This document shows, in pieces, positions 44,360 through 55,190 of a stretch of DNA of 64,000 nt. Where the stretch lies: assembly GCA_003707065.3 (NCBI GenBank), contig PPXM03000005.1, forward strand, positions 972,501 to 1,036,500, read 5' to 3'. The stretch comes from Trigonopsis variabilis (Eukaryota; Ascomycota; Trigonopsidomycetes; Trigonopsidales; Trigonopsidaceae). Numbering within the stretch: position 1 is the stretch's first letter; the number at the start of each line of letters is the position of its first letter. A model generated the notes under the pieces. That model was not told the origin of the DNA. It did no database searches and was given only the letters and a program-made list of their open reading frames with translations. A program made the translations under genes and the position numbers.

Positions 44360-46212
44360 TCATAGATTCACGACCTGACACTTGCTGAAGATTCCATCGA
44401 AAATAACAGTATTAAGTACTGGGACGTATTGTCCGGTCATAATCTATCATAAGCTAAGATTGAATCATCAGCCTACCTTGACTACTTCCTGAGAGCCGAT
44501 ACCTCCCATGAAAGATGCTATATTGTGATTTATACCGCCTTCTGATCTCACTCTATATTCAGTCAGGAGCTTGACAGAAATCCACTTACACTTCCTGGAG
44601 CACATTGTGGTTAAACTTGGATAAAAGGTCCTCACCAACGATAGACGCAGCTTTCCGACTAAGACTGTCTTGATCAATAAAAGAACCCCCATCGGCGAGA
44701 GCTTTGTATGCTACTATTGACAGCATGATAATAAATAGGCTATTGTCAGGATCTTCGCTTTCTGTCTGTGCCAACATAGCTAAGGAGGTCTCCATATTAT
44801 CCCATATCGAGCAGTTCATTATTGATACGAAACGAGAGTTCTTTGCGAACTCAGATGCTTCTCCATAACTGATTATGGATCTATCCAACCCTAGATCTTG
44901 TAATATCTCTTGAGCTCGCCTGTATAGCCAGTCTGCATCTCTCCTGGCGCGACGATGATAACTAGAATCAGTGGCATGAATGCTGAAACAACGTACATGT
45001 TCTGTAAATCGACATAGCGAGATGAATCTGACTTCATGTCGATGAGTACACCGCTGAGAGGCAACTGATGTTGAGTATTATGAGAAGCATCATTCACAAA
45101 ATCCTGAAGAGCGCTAACGAGTATCCAGAATTTATGTATCTTTGACGAAAGGCGTGGTATTCTTGAGAAGAGTATTTCTATCTCTTTGGGTATCTGGCAG
45201 AATTAGTAAGACTAAGAAGCAGGAATCAACTGACTGTAGTTTTCTGAGTAGCCCGCCAGACCGCCGCAATTGCTTCTTCATAATTTTCTGGATCTGACAG
45301 CGGAGCATCTTTGCCTATTATTGCTTTAAACTCCTCTACCTCCTTGGTCGTTTTTGGTGGATACCCGTTATGCTGGTGTCAGCATGAGAAATATTTAAAA
45401 CACACACCTCTTGTTTCCATTCTTCAAGGAAGATCAAGAGTAGTAATACATAAGGAATATGGGCTCTATCTGTTTCCGACAATTCTCCTAATTTTATTGA
45501 TTTTGCGTAAGACTGAAGTTCATCCCAAGGACAATCTAATCGTAGCTCTGCCAATGAGTCTGCATGCGCATCAAATACTATAAAATATAAGCGAAACTTG
45601 CAAAAAAGGGACGTACCATAATGCTCCTTATAGTTCAATCGCAAACAACCGTATAATCCCATGGTATCTATAAAACCAATGGGAATGTTTAGGGGCCATG
45701 TGTATCCCGCCAATTTCTCTTCTTTATCCATAGTCAGTCCTTCAGCGATGATCATTGAGAATTTGTCAAAAAAGTGAAGATCATTGTCTATAATATCGGC
45801 AGGAGACTATCAAGGAATGTTAGTCCAATAAAGAAAAATCAGGATAGTCCACACACACCTGAACAAGATAGTTGCCTTTAACGTCTGAGTTCATTTCCTG
45901 AATTAAATTGCACACAACTTTCGCCCGAGGTTGACCGACCGCATCCTCGCTCACAAAGAAATTCGTACAGACATCCTCTTGAGATACATTCTCACAGTCA
46001 ATTATCGTATATTCACCAATTCCTATTATATAAGTCAGAACAGTTGGATAAGGCTTACCTGGTAAAACGACATTCTTCAAAATCTCTGTGGCACTCGGTA
46101 AGGCATTCAATATACAGATATTTGATCTCTCAAGAGCTAATTGCCCACTATGTTTCCATAATCTTAGCTGCCTATCATATTTTTGGACTTTGTCTGTTCC
46201 AAGTTCAGGCAT
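44360..46212 (-). CDS. ULA1: Regulatory subunit of the NEDD8-activating enzyme (APP-BP1/NAE1 type)
   Basis: Nine exons: 46059-46212, 45859-46022, 45617-45806, 45408-45577, 45235-45372, 44997-45193, 44590-44961, 44477-44552 and 44360-44443 (514 residues; human NAE1 has 534). The eight introns are 33-52 nt, with some weak donors (GTGTGT, GTCAGT, GTACGT). The start KVQKYDRQLRLWKHSGQLAL is the classic E1-like opening, followed by IIDCENVSQEDVCTNFFV. Conserved NAE1 blocks recur: EHNGYPPKTTKEVEEFK, SGVLIDMKSDSSRYVDLQN, then the end IASFMGGIGSQEVVK and TVIFDGIFSKCQVVNL. With Uba3 it forms the E1 that loads NEDD8/Rub1 for cullin modification. It shares only 72 bp with the divergent WRAP53-like gene. 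Confidence 0.92.
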
Positions 46213-46284
46213 AGTTTAAGTGTTTTCGTTCGCAAGCTGGGAGTAGATGTCAACTCTCACCCATCCTTTCCAAAAATGAACTAA

Positions 46285-47592
46285 ATGCCGGAACTCCTGT
46301 CTAGCTATATCTCTATCTCCTCGACTGATAAAACTTACTGTCATCCATGTCCATTGACATGGACTATTGAAAGTGACATATTACCCGATGATCCTTTTTT
46401 ATATCAATCGAGAAACGTAAAAGAACTCTCTGGGGCATTTTATGATAATTTTAAAGAGAGTCAATGGTATTTTTTCTCTTATAGACCTTTTTCTAATCCT
46501 CTTTAGGTCATCTGATGGATCATTTTCAATTACTTGGAATGAAGATAATGCCCTCAGGGCGTTCATCATGTGCGCATTTGATATTTTCATTGTTAACATA
46601 TTTAGGCCTTCTGACTTACTTTCTAGTGAACGTACGCTCCAAGTTTTATCACTTCTTCTAATGCATTAGATTCGAAGCTTGTTCCTTATAGCCGTTGGTT
46701 AAGTCCTACTAAGATAATGAGCTATAAAATCCATCCTCAATCAAATATGTCTAATATGCAATCTTGTTTGGTCTTAGTATCTCACAAGGATTCACCCATT
46801 CAGCTTTATGACCCTTTCACTTTTAAAGTTCATGGCTCTTACAGCCTCATTAACCATAATAATGAAGATTTCATCGCGCCATATTGTCTTGAGTTTTGCT
46901 CCCAAGGAAGTTGTTTCATTGCGGGCTCTAGAGATAAGATATCCGTTTATTCTACTGCTCATCCAGGTGTCGATCCTCTCTTTGAAATTCACATTACGAG
47001 TTCCAGTCAGAAGTGTTTAGTTTCTTCAATCTCGGTGACATCTGATGATACCATGGTAGCTGTTGGCACCTTTGAAGGGGAAGTGTTCATTTATTCCATA
47101 CATGATTCATCGTTCATCGGTAGTTTCCATACCGAGTATGGGAACGGAGTGACGCAGTTATGTTGGTCTCCTGATGATAATTATTTGTATATCGTCTCGA
47201 GAAATTCCGACGTCGTCAGTGTAAAAGATGCTCGGATGGGATTCAAGACAGTAGCCGAATTGAGAGGGCATCGAGGGAGGACAAGCCAAAGATTGCATGG
47301 TGATATTTGTACAACATCCTCTTCTAGTGAGTACGGCAAATTCTTTCTCGGTGGAGTTGATGGGTTTATACGTGAATGGGATAGACCAACATACGGAGGC
47401 TCAATGCAGGCCTCGGCTGAATGGCAAGCTCATGAGAGTGCCGTGTCTTCAGTGAAATTCAACCCAATTGATGGAATTATATCTACATGCTCAGGAAACA
47501 GGGTATTGGTCTCGTCAGCGGATACCGATTCTGACCGCGAGGAAGAGCCGATAGACAACACATTTAAAATTTGGAAGGCTAAACATCTATAG
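46285..47592 (+). CDS. WD40 protein of the WRAP53/TCAB1 (yeast Swt21) type
   Basis: Exons 46285-46466, 46507-46569, 46606-46631 (26 nt) and 46670-47592 give 397 residues; introns are 40, 36 and 38 nt. The first repeat SSDGSFSITWNEDNALRAF is completed only by splicing. IHPQSNMSNMQSCLVLVSHK, then DSPIQLYDPFT matches the TCAB1 block (CFLSS.KDHPIQLWDAFTG), and further WD repeats end in GIISTCSGNRVL. Animal TCAB1 binds the CAB box of scaRNAs and telomerase RNA; yeast Swt21 is linked to mRNA splicing. The propeller lacks a long N-terminal extension. Other WD40 families share the fold but not these blocks. Confidence 0.8.
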
Positions 47593-47633
47593 AGCATGGT
47601 TTTCATGTGACCCTCAGGATAATATAGCAGACA

Positions 47634-48635
47634 CTATCTACCACGAGTTCGAGGATGACCCCTAGGAGCACGCGACATCGATTGTGTTTCCGAAGAGTAC
47701 CTAGAGGTTAGATTGCTTTGTAGTAAAACGTTGGCATACTGTGGACGACTTGAAGGATTATTAAAATTGATATTCGGAGCGCCTAGACTACCTTGTGACA
47801 TCGCAGAAGATGCTGATGTATCAATATTACCATTCTGTCGGTAATTCTGGCCACTAGCGTAACCCTGAGGCTGTCCATGTTGATATGTTTGGTTCGTGTA
47901 TTGGTTATACTGTTCGGGCTGCGCTCCTTGATATCCTTGATAGGATCCCATCATCTGGCTCATCATCGTCATGTCCATGGACATATTTGCCATGATTTGC
48001 TATAAGCGTTAGGTAGACTGGATAGATTTACTTGCCATTGCTGCCTGTGGACTGAAGTTCGCCCTTATCTCATCTTGTTTTTCACAATACAGCATCCACG
48101 TAAATTCATCAAAGCCATAGTTGAAATACTCAGTTATGTCCGCACCTGGCTTCCTCCATGGTTTTCCCTCCAACTCCTCTAGATCGACGTCTGTTATGGG
48201 CTTTCCTTCGTATTCTCCAACCTTGTTAATATCGATTTCCGATGGTCGATTGACATCTTGCTCTTCTTTATAATTAGCATACGCTTATTAACAACCCTAA
48301 CCTGAACCCGAGACCGCAGCGGCTGGTTTACTGGCAACGACCACTTGAGGAAATGATCCTAGTTTACTAGGAGGCTCAGCTTTCTGCCCTGATTTTGCCT
48401 CAATGACAAATTCAATGTCCTAATAACATTAATAAAAGTTCAAAAGCAAACAGGAAAAAGTACATACTGAATCGCTCTCTTCTTCTGAACCTGATTCCTC
48501 CTCTGAATATGTATTTCCGTCGGTATTCTCCTGCGGTATTTCTGAGGCCTTATCATTAGATGCCTTGACGTTGTTCTGGCCTTGTTCTTCTGGAACAGAT
48601 TCGTCTCCATATAAAAACTCGTCCTCGTCATCCAT
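47634..48635 (-). CDS. FIP1: Polyadenylation factor subunit Fip1
   Basis: Exons 48468-48635, 48302-48419, 48036-48265 and 47634-47999 give 293 residues. The start MDDEDEFLYGDES and an acidic N-terminus suit Fip1, and exon 3 carries the signature core GKPWRKPGADITEYFNYGF plus DEFTWMLYCEKQ. The C-terminus is rich in Gln, Tyr, Met and Gly and ends in an RG-like tail. Fip1 tethers poly(A) polymerase to the cleavage and polyadenylation factor. Introns are 48, 36 and 36 nt; the last one only keeps frame if it begins with GC (see 48000-48035). The ATG is 164 bp from that of the divergent NUP49 gene. Confidence 0.92.
48000..48035 (-). other. Probable GC-AG intron in FIP1
   Basis: The transcript reads ...GCAATG|GCAAGTAAATC...CCTAACGCTTATAG|CAAATC. 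Use of the GC donor (GCAAGT, the usual GC-AG consensus) links QAAM to QIMANM in phase. The only nearby GT donor, two codon positions later (GTAAAT), shifts the frame. Confidence 0.65.
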
Positions 48636-48799
48636 GGCAGTAGCTGTTACGAAGGAATCACAAGAGGACAGGGACAACCAAACTATTTGTCGATCAATAG
48701 CCACCCAACAGAGCGATTAGTCTTTTGCAAAACTACAGTTATTGTGTAAAATCTACGCAGTTTATCGCTCAGGAGCGGTTTTTCAAGTTTTTACTAAAG

Positions 48800-49501
48800 A
48801 TGTTTCAGTCTAATACTCCGTTCGGAGGGAATCTTCAAACTTCAAATACTGGTATGAGCACAGGAACTAATACTTTCGGTAATCCAGCAAACATTCAAGT
48901 GAACAGCAATAACAACGGTAATAACCTCATTAAGATTACTCCTATTACTAGAGTCAGTGATTTACCGCCGAATCTGCAACAGGAACTTGAAGTCATTGAT
49001 AGCTATATAGCATCCCAGGGCAGAATTACGAACGATCTTGAACAAACACATGATACACATAAAGAGCTGATTGAAAGCATTTTAAACGACGTTGAGCTTT
49101 TGTCGAGAAAGCTAAGTCTTACAGCTCAAGCCCTTGGTAGAGATTTCACGGTAGCCTCGTCTGAGCGCGAGGTCGCCCAGAAATTGAAAGAACAGGCAGA
49201 TAATTGTTTTCATGTGCTTTCTCAACTTCGAACAGAGGGAGCAAGATTACCATCAGGGGATTCACTTTTGACTTACTTTGTCAACTTGAGCGAGAAATTC
49301 CAAGAACAGATACACGAACAAGCTTTGATCCTAAGTGAAATCGAAAGAGGAGTTGCAAGTATTGAAAGAGGTCTTGGTCAACGCTCGCCTTCACCCTCTA
49401 CTTTGCTTGATGCTCTCAGAGAACAGTACAATGTTTTCATGGCATTGAGCAACCGAGTTGCAGAACTACATCATAGCGCATCCCACTTGGAAAATGCCTA
49501 G
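48800..49501 (+). CDS. NUP49: Nucleoporin of the Nsp1 channel complex (Nup49/Nup58), FG region nearly absent
   Basis: A single exon of 233 residues, started at the ATG at 48800 (the open frame continues upstream without ATG). From residue 50 it reads TRVSDLPPNLQQELEVIDSY, followed by three coiled-coil segments through EIERGVASIERGLG, the same layout as the C-terminal half of yeast Nup49 (TRFDDLPPNVRSELLALEKY). This part forms the Nsp1-Nup57-Nup49 trimer of the central channel. What precedes it is only ~49 Asn/Thr-rich residues with two FG dipeptides (PFGG and TFG), where relatives have a long GLFG domain. The divergent FIP1 start, 164 bp away, leaves little room for a missed FG exon. Confidence 0.8.
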   Translation: MFQSNTPFGGNLQTSNTGMSTGTNTFGNPANIQVNSNNNGNNLIKITPITRVSDLPPNLQQELEVIDSYIASQGRITNDLEQTHDTHKELIESILNDVELLSRKLSLTAQALGRDFTVASSEREVAQKLKEQADNCFHVLSQLRTEGARLPSGDSLLTYFVNLSEKFQEQIHEQALILSEIERGVASIERGLGQRSPSPSTLLDALREQYNVFMALSNRVAELHHSASHLENA

Positions 49502-49861
49502 AATTGATAATTTGATGACGTACTCTATAGGTTGTCGCCAAAAAATGTGGATACTCTGATTCTTACTTATGTACATTAGCTGATAAACAATTTCGGATTT
49601 CCTACCGTATCAGATTCAATTGAGAAAGATGGTAATCTTCTTTCTGAGAAAACCCCTTCAAGTTGTATCTAATAGTCCTCTAGAATTGTGATCAAATAAT
49701 ATCTATACATATCTCCAGTCGCGGAGATGTTTAGCTGGTCCACGAAGAAACGAATACGTGGGGACGTTGCAACGGTAGTTTGGTTACCCGCCGGTGTTCA
49801 CCTCCATTAACAAATCAAATTTCCTTGCAGGCTAGTAGGGCTTTTTTTTTTGGTCATCAAT
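49502..49861. other. Intergenic region before the SAPS gene
   Basis: 360 bp between two plus-strand genes; a T-rich run at about 49842-49851 directly precedes the SAPS ATG. I see no other feature. Confidence 0.45.
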
Positions 49862-52621
49862 ATGACTCTGTGGAGAGGCTTGATGCCTAACATTGGCTCT
49901 TCATCGGAGGTCAACAAAATCCTTGACCTCCCCTGTTTGCCTTCTGAGAAGATAGACAAGCTATTTGCTGACGATGATATGCTTCAAGAATTGCGTTCCT
50001 CTAATATTAAACTGGCAAAATTTTTCAAAGAGCCAGATTCCTTGCGAATTCTGATACAATTTATATTGGATTGTGACGTTAACGATAAGCAAGACGTTTG
50101 GAACGCGTCAAAGGAACCAGCAGTTGAAGATAGCTCCACTTCCAAACCTGAAGCTGACTCTGATGATCTCTCAACGACTAATGATCAAATTGAGCCTGAT
50201 AATGACTTAGTCAATGAAAATCAGACTGAAAACTCTGAGAGCGAAAAGGACGATGAGATATCAACCAGCCTTGATGATGAAAATGTCGAACCGTAAGTTT
50301 TATTTGCGACTCCTATCAGTCTCATTTTACTGACATATATCTTCTTTAGAAATATGAATAATCGACATCGAATGATGGCAAGAATTGCAACAGAAGTTCT
50401 CACGTGCGAACAGTCCTCGATAGCTGAATCCCTTCTGGAGCAAAGTGACCTTTTATTACATCTTTGGACGCTGATGGATCGAAATCCTCCTCTTGATACG
50501 GTCACTGCGGGTCTTTTTACCAAAGTGAATGAGATACTTCTGGTTAAAGATACGTTAGCTATGATCAATTTCATCAAATCAGTTCCTAATGTCGTTCATA
50601 ATTTCATCAAGCATATCGATACACCGTCAGTTATGGACCTTTTACTTAAAGTGATCAGTACTGATCAAACTCAAAGCCCTACTGGGGTCATAGATTGGCT
50701 TCAGAACGAGAAAATCATCCCCAGTCTCGTTTCTTATCTTGGGCCTGAGTATCCTTCCACCACTCAATCCTCCGCAGGCGACTTTTTAAAAGCGCTTGTG
50801 ATGATATCTGCCAATGCCCATGACGGAAATTCACTTGGACCAAATGAGCTTTCTCGCGAGTTGGTATCAGAACCTTGTGTTACGAACATGGTCAAAAATA
50901 TGATTACAGGTGGCGGCACTGGATTAGCCACTACCGTCGGACTGATTATTGAAATAATTCGCAAAAATAATAGCGATTATGATAGTGTTCCTGTGATGTC
51001 TGTCACTATTGAAAGCCATCCTCCGACTCTCAGAGATCCTATTTATCTAGGCACGCTTGTCCGAATTTTTGCTCAACATATCCCTGACTTTCAAGCAATG
51101 TTGTCCAGGAATCGCTCGGACGAAATTCTTGAGACAGCATTCGGTTATATAGAGCCACTGGGCTTCGAACGGTTCAAGGTTTGTGAATTGATCGCGGAGC
51201 TTCTTCATTGCAGTAATATGGCATTATTGAACGATCCAAGGGGAGAAGCAGTAATCAGTGAGCGAGATGAATACAGAGACAAATTGAAACTTAATAAGCA
51301 AGGAGATGCTAGTGAGTTTAACTTGTCTGATAGTCAAATTAAAGACGAAGGAATTCTGCAAGAAGCGGAAAGAAATGAGCCCTCTGATTCTCTTTCTCAT
51401 ACTCTGGAGCCGGAGGAACATCTTAGGCCTACCGAGAGTTCTAGCACTGTGGAGTTCACTCATAATAAAGATTCAATGAGTGAGGTGGAAGCTTACCTTT
51501 CTAAATTTCAAGCTAAAGAACCTGTCATTGGAGACCAGCTTAAAATGGCTCTTGTGGAAAACAAAGTGATTCCGACGATTTTGAGGCTATTTCTTAGTTT
51601 TCCTTGGAATAATTTCTTGCATAATGTCGTCTTTGATATTGTTCAACAAGTCTTCAATGGACCGATGAATGAAGGCTATAACAAGTCGGTAGCGTTGGAT
51701 CTCTTCGAAACGGGACATATCACGCAATTAATAGTCCGCGGGCAAGAACTTAATGATGAACAAGAGAAGGGTAATAATCTGCGGATGGGCTACATGGGGC
51801 ACTTAACTCTTATTGCTGAAGAGGTCGTGAAATTTACCAATTTGTTCAACGACTTGTTCACAGAGAAAGTGAAAGAGGAAGTGTCTGCTGAAGAATGGGT
51901 TCATTATAGTGAAGTCACACTGGCTGAAATTCGACATATGTATAACGCAGTTTTAGGTGGTCAACCATCGGAAATGGATGAGGAGAATCAATACTCACCT
52001 GTTATCAGCGGTAATGAGGGTGCAGAATTCGATGATGGACAGGATCTTTATTCTAGACCTGGAAACGAATTTGACGAATCTGGAGATCAGAATGATCAGT
52101 TTTCTCGGTATATGTCCCAAGAAATGTCAAATAATATCCCAGAACGCTTCGCATCCTCGGATGAAGATGAAGAGGATGAGGAGGGAGTAAATCTCCAGGA
52201 TTACCATCATCGCCCTACATGGACGATGGACGAAGTGACTACAGGAGAGGATTCAGGTAACTTTTCGCTTGCATATTCGTCTTTCCCCTCCAATGACCAT
52301 TCGGGACTTGATTCTAATAAGGATACGCATAAATATACATATTCCTTATATGATGATGACGATGGAGCGAACGAGGATCTCGAACTTGTACGATCACCTA
52401 GTCATTCAAGTTTCGAAGATAACGAACACGATCATGAGGAGGATTCTCTTCAAAGAGATGACAGGGAGGTCTCGAATGATACTAATTACAACGACACTGA
52501 CTCAGAAAATCTTGAACTAACAAGATCTAATCGCTCACATGAGAACGATGCAGCAGACGCAGATGCAATAGTTCGTCTGACGAAGACTTTATCTTTACAT
52601 GACGAGGGAGAAGGCAAGTAG
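49862..52621 (+). CDS. SAPS-domain subunit of a Sit4/PP6-type phosphatase
   Basis: Exons 49862-50292 and 50350-52621 (57-nt intron) give 900 residues. The start MTLWRGLMPNIGSSSEVNKI, DDDMLQELRSSNIKLAKFF and SLRILIQFI match the SAPS N-terminus (FWRFG...LLQECK..N.KL..Y). Exon 2 goes on with ARIATEVLTCEQSSIAESLL and helical repeats up to residue ~620; the C-terminal third is acidic and disordered (SSDEDEEDEEG). In S. cerevisiae these are Sap4, Sap155, Sap185 and Sap190, and in fission yeast Ekc1; they bind the catalytic subunit Sit4/Ppe1 and set its targets in growth and stress signalling. Only one copy is in this window. An acidic linker (about 80-145) interrupts the domain and bears the intron at its end. 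Confidence 0.9.
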
Positions 52622-52984
52622 GACGAATATTTATAAACATGGGACTAAAAATTTTTCGAGAGGTTGTTATGCATTGATTTCTTTGTGATCTGGTTTCCCA
52701 TTCTGTTCACGGCCCTGTGGTTTTTGTGATAGTGTTACGATATAAGATTGGTTTATAACTGATAAATGTGCTGATGATCGTGTGATGATGTATTATATTT
52801 GAGCGGTCTTATGGTCAATTCTATTTAATGATATGAGTTGGCAGGCTCATCATTCTATGTTAATAGGTGATAATTTGACTGAAAGATTCCGCTTAATGGG
52901 ATTTGTAAAATATTCATTTCCAATTGACTATCGAAAACCAGGCTTTCTCGCTGAGTTGTTTTGTAACCGTCTGTCAGACTCTAC
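52622..52984. other. Intergenic region between the SAPS gene and TYW1
   Basis: 363 bp. TGATGATCGTGTGATGATG near 52770 resembles box C motifs, but no matching box D and terminal stem was found, so I call no RNA. Confidence 0.4.
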
Positions 52985-55126
52985 ATGGTTTGGTTAACTG
53001 GGAACAATAACTGTAACATCAAAAATTTTTGGAGACTTCTCGAGACAGCAATGTGGATAACTTCCCAGATAGTTGAACTATGGCATTCCCTGAGATGGAT
53101 TCTCTTAGAGGTCTTTGTTGTCTCTACGGTAATTTTTGTGCTCAGCATGAAAGTAAAGGATCGCGAGCATCGCCAACGAGATCTCGAAGAAAAAGCTAGC
53201 CCAAGTGACTCGCCAGCAGCTAAACGGGTACCAAAAATCTTCACAGCGAAACCAAAATATGTTCAAAATGCTCATCTGAGCAGGATTCCTTCTCTCGACA
53301 GTCATGTGATAATCTTTTTCTCGTCTCTGACAGGGACGTCGGAACGATATGCACAGAAGCTGGCTGCTTTGCTTAATAAGCCATTGACTCAAGAAGCGCA
53401 ATTGATTAATTTAGACTATATTGAAGACCTTGATGTCTATTTTGTCAATCCTAGAGAGAAAGACTACGTCTACCTATTTGTTGTTCCATCTTATGATACG
53501 GATTCACCTTTAGATTTCTTCATTGAAACTCTGAAAGAGACTTATAATGACTTCCGCATAGATTCCAGGCCTCTTTCACGAGTACTAGGTTATAGTGTTT
53601 TCGGGGTGGGAGATAGCGAAGGATGGGGTGAATCAGAAAAGTTCTGCTATCAGGGGAAGGAAGTAGACAAGTATTTAGGAAAGCTCGGGATCCGACGACT
53701 ATTTCCATTTGGAAAAGGAGATGTCAAGAAGGATGTCAGCAAAACCTTTGAAGAATGGTCGACTTTTTTGCTGGGCACTCTTCGTGAAAGGGTTGAACCT
53801 GAGGAGATGGCTATAGTTGATTCGGACGATGAGGGTGATGGATATAATCAAGATGAACCAGAGGCAGAGCTAGCCGAGAAAAGACCCAGCGAGCTCACTG
53901 ATATGGAAGATATCGGCTCTATGATTGAAAGTACGAGGAAATCTAGGGATTTGAGCTCGATAGCTACCAAAGAAATGGTTTCCAAGAATTCTCCAACCTA
54001 TAATTCTCTCACCAAACAAGGATACACTGTCGTTGGATCGCATTCTGGTGTCAAAATCTGTCGATGGACAAAATCTGCACTAAGAGGTCGTGGGAGTTGC
54101 TATAAGTTTGCATTCTATGGTATTAAAAGCCATCTATGTATGGAGACCACCCCTAGCTTGTCTTGCTCTAATAAATGTGTTTTCTGCTGGAGGCACGGTA
54201 CAAACCCTGTCGGCACCTCTTGGAGATGGAAAGTAGATCCGCCTGAAGAAATTCTTAAGGGGGCTATGGAAGGACATTACAAGAAAATTAAGGTACTTAA
54301 GGGATGTGCCGGTGTCCAAGCTGAAAGGTATGCTGAAGCTTTCACTATTCGGCACTGTGCTTTATCCCTGGTAGGGGAACCTATCTTCTACCCTCATATA
54401 AACAAATTCGTTTCTCTCCTTCATGAGAAACACATCAGCAGCTTCTTAGTTTGTAATGCTCAGCATCCCGAACAGCTTGCCGCTATGGACCAAGTGACCC
54501 AATTATATGTCTCCATCGATGCTAGTTCTAAGGAATCCCTGAAGAAAATTGACCGACCCTTACATCGAGATTTTTGGGAGCGTTTCAATCGCTGTTTGGA
54601 TATTCTCAGAGAGAAAACTAACCAGCGCACCGTCTTTAGACTCACTCTTGTTAAAGGTTTCAATCTGGATGAAATCGATGGCTATGCAGATCTAGTTGCT
54701 AAAGGCCAACCATCTCTTATCGAAGTTAAGGGCGTTACTTACTGTGGAACTTCTGCCAGTAATCCTCTGACCATGCACAATGTCCCATTTTACGACGAAG
54801 TAAAGGAATTTGTGGAAAAGCTCGACAAAACCCTCCATGCTCGAGGGTTGGATTACGGCATTGCCGCGGAGCATGCCCACAGTTGCTGTGTGTTGATGGC
54901 CAGGTCCTCTTTTAAAATCGATGGAGAATGGCATACTCATATTGATTACGAAAAATTCTTCCAATTGCTGGAATCCGGCGTCAATTTTGGTCCTATGGAC
55001 TACATAAGCCGGACTCCTGATTGGGCTCAGTACGGTTCTGATCAGGCAGGCTTCAATCCTGAGGATAATCGATTCTATCGCAAATCGAGGAAAACTATTG
55101 CTTTGGGTCATGAAAAAAATCAATAA
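52985..55126 (+). CDS. TYW1: tRNA wybutosine-synthesising enzyme 1 (radical SAM with flavodoxin domain)
   Basis: A single exon of 713 residues. A membrane span lies near the N-terminus (about residues 38-56, WILLEVFVVSTVIFVLSMK), then a flavodoxin-like domain (about 100-265; SSLTGTSERYAQKLA, VPSYDTDSP, GVGDSEGWGESEKF), an acidic linker, and the radical SAM domain. CSNKCVFC (about 392-399) holds the CxxxCxxC cluster ligands, followed by WRHGTNP, LVGEPIFYPHI and LYVSIDA. The enzyme condenses N1-methylguanosine-37 of tRNA-Phe with pyruvate carbons to form the wybutosine tricycle. Yeast Tyw1 is 810 residues; the cysteine-rich repeats found in its N-terminus are missing here. Confidence 0.95.
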   Translation: MVWLTGNNNCNIKNFWRLLETAMWITSQIVELWHSLRWILLEVFVVSTVIFVLSMKVKDREHRQRDLEEKASPSDSPAAKRVPKIFTAKPKYVQNAHLSRIPSLDSHVIIFFSSLTGTSERYAQKLAALLNKPLTQEAQLINLDYIEDLDVYFVNPREKDYVYLFVVPSYDTDSPLDFFIETLKETYNDFRIDSRPLSRVLGYSVFGVGDSEGWGESEKFCYQGKEVDKYLGKLGIRRLFPFGKGDVKKDVSKTFEEWSTFLLGTLRERVEPEEMAIVDSDDEGDGYNQDEPEAELAEKRPSELTDMEDIGSMIESTRKSRDLSSIATKEMVSKNSPTYNSLTKQGYTVVGSHSGVKICRWTKSALRGRGSCYKFAFYGIKSHLCMETTPSLSCSNKCVFCWRHGTNPVGTSWRWKVDPPEEILKGAMEGHYKKIKVLKGCAGVQAERYAEAFTIRHCALSLVGEPIFYPHINKFVSLLHEKHISSFLVCNAQHPEQLAAMDQVTQLYVSIDASSKESLKKIDRPLHRDFWERFNRCLDILREKTNQRTVFRLTLVKGFNLDEIDGYADLVAKGQPSLIEVKGVTYCGTSASNPLTMHNVPFYDEVKEFVEKLDKTLHARGLDYGIAAEHAHSCCVLMARSSFKIDGEWHTHIDYEKFFQLLESGVNFGPMDYISRTPDWAQYGSDQAGFNPEDNRFYRKSRKTIALGHEKNQ

Positions 55127-55190
55127 GTCATCTAATAGGAGTTATTCATCTGTATCTATGTATATTTTACTGTACAATAAGCAATTTGTT

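Noticed and set aside
52760-52880. TGATGA repeats resembling snoRNA box C
   Set aside because: No properly spaced box D with terminal stem.
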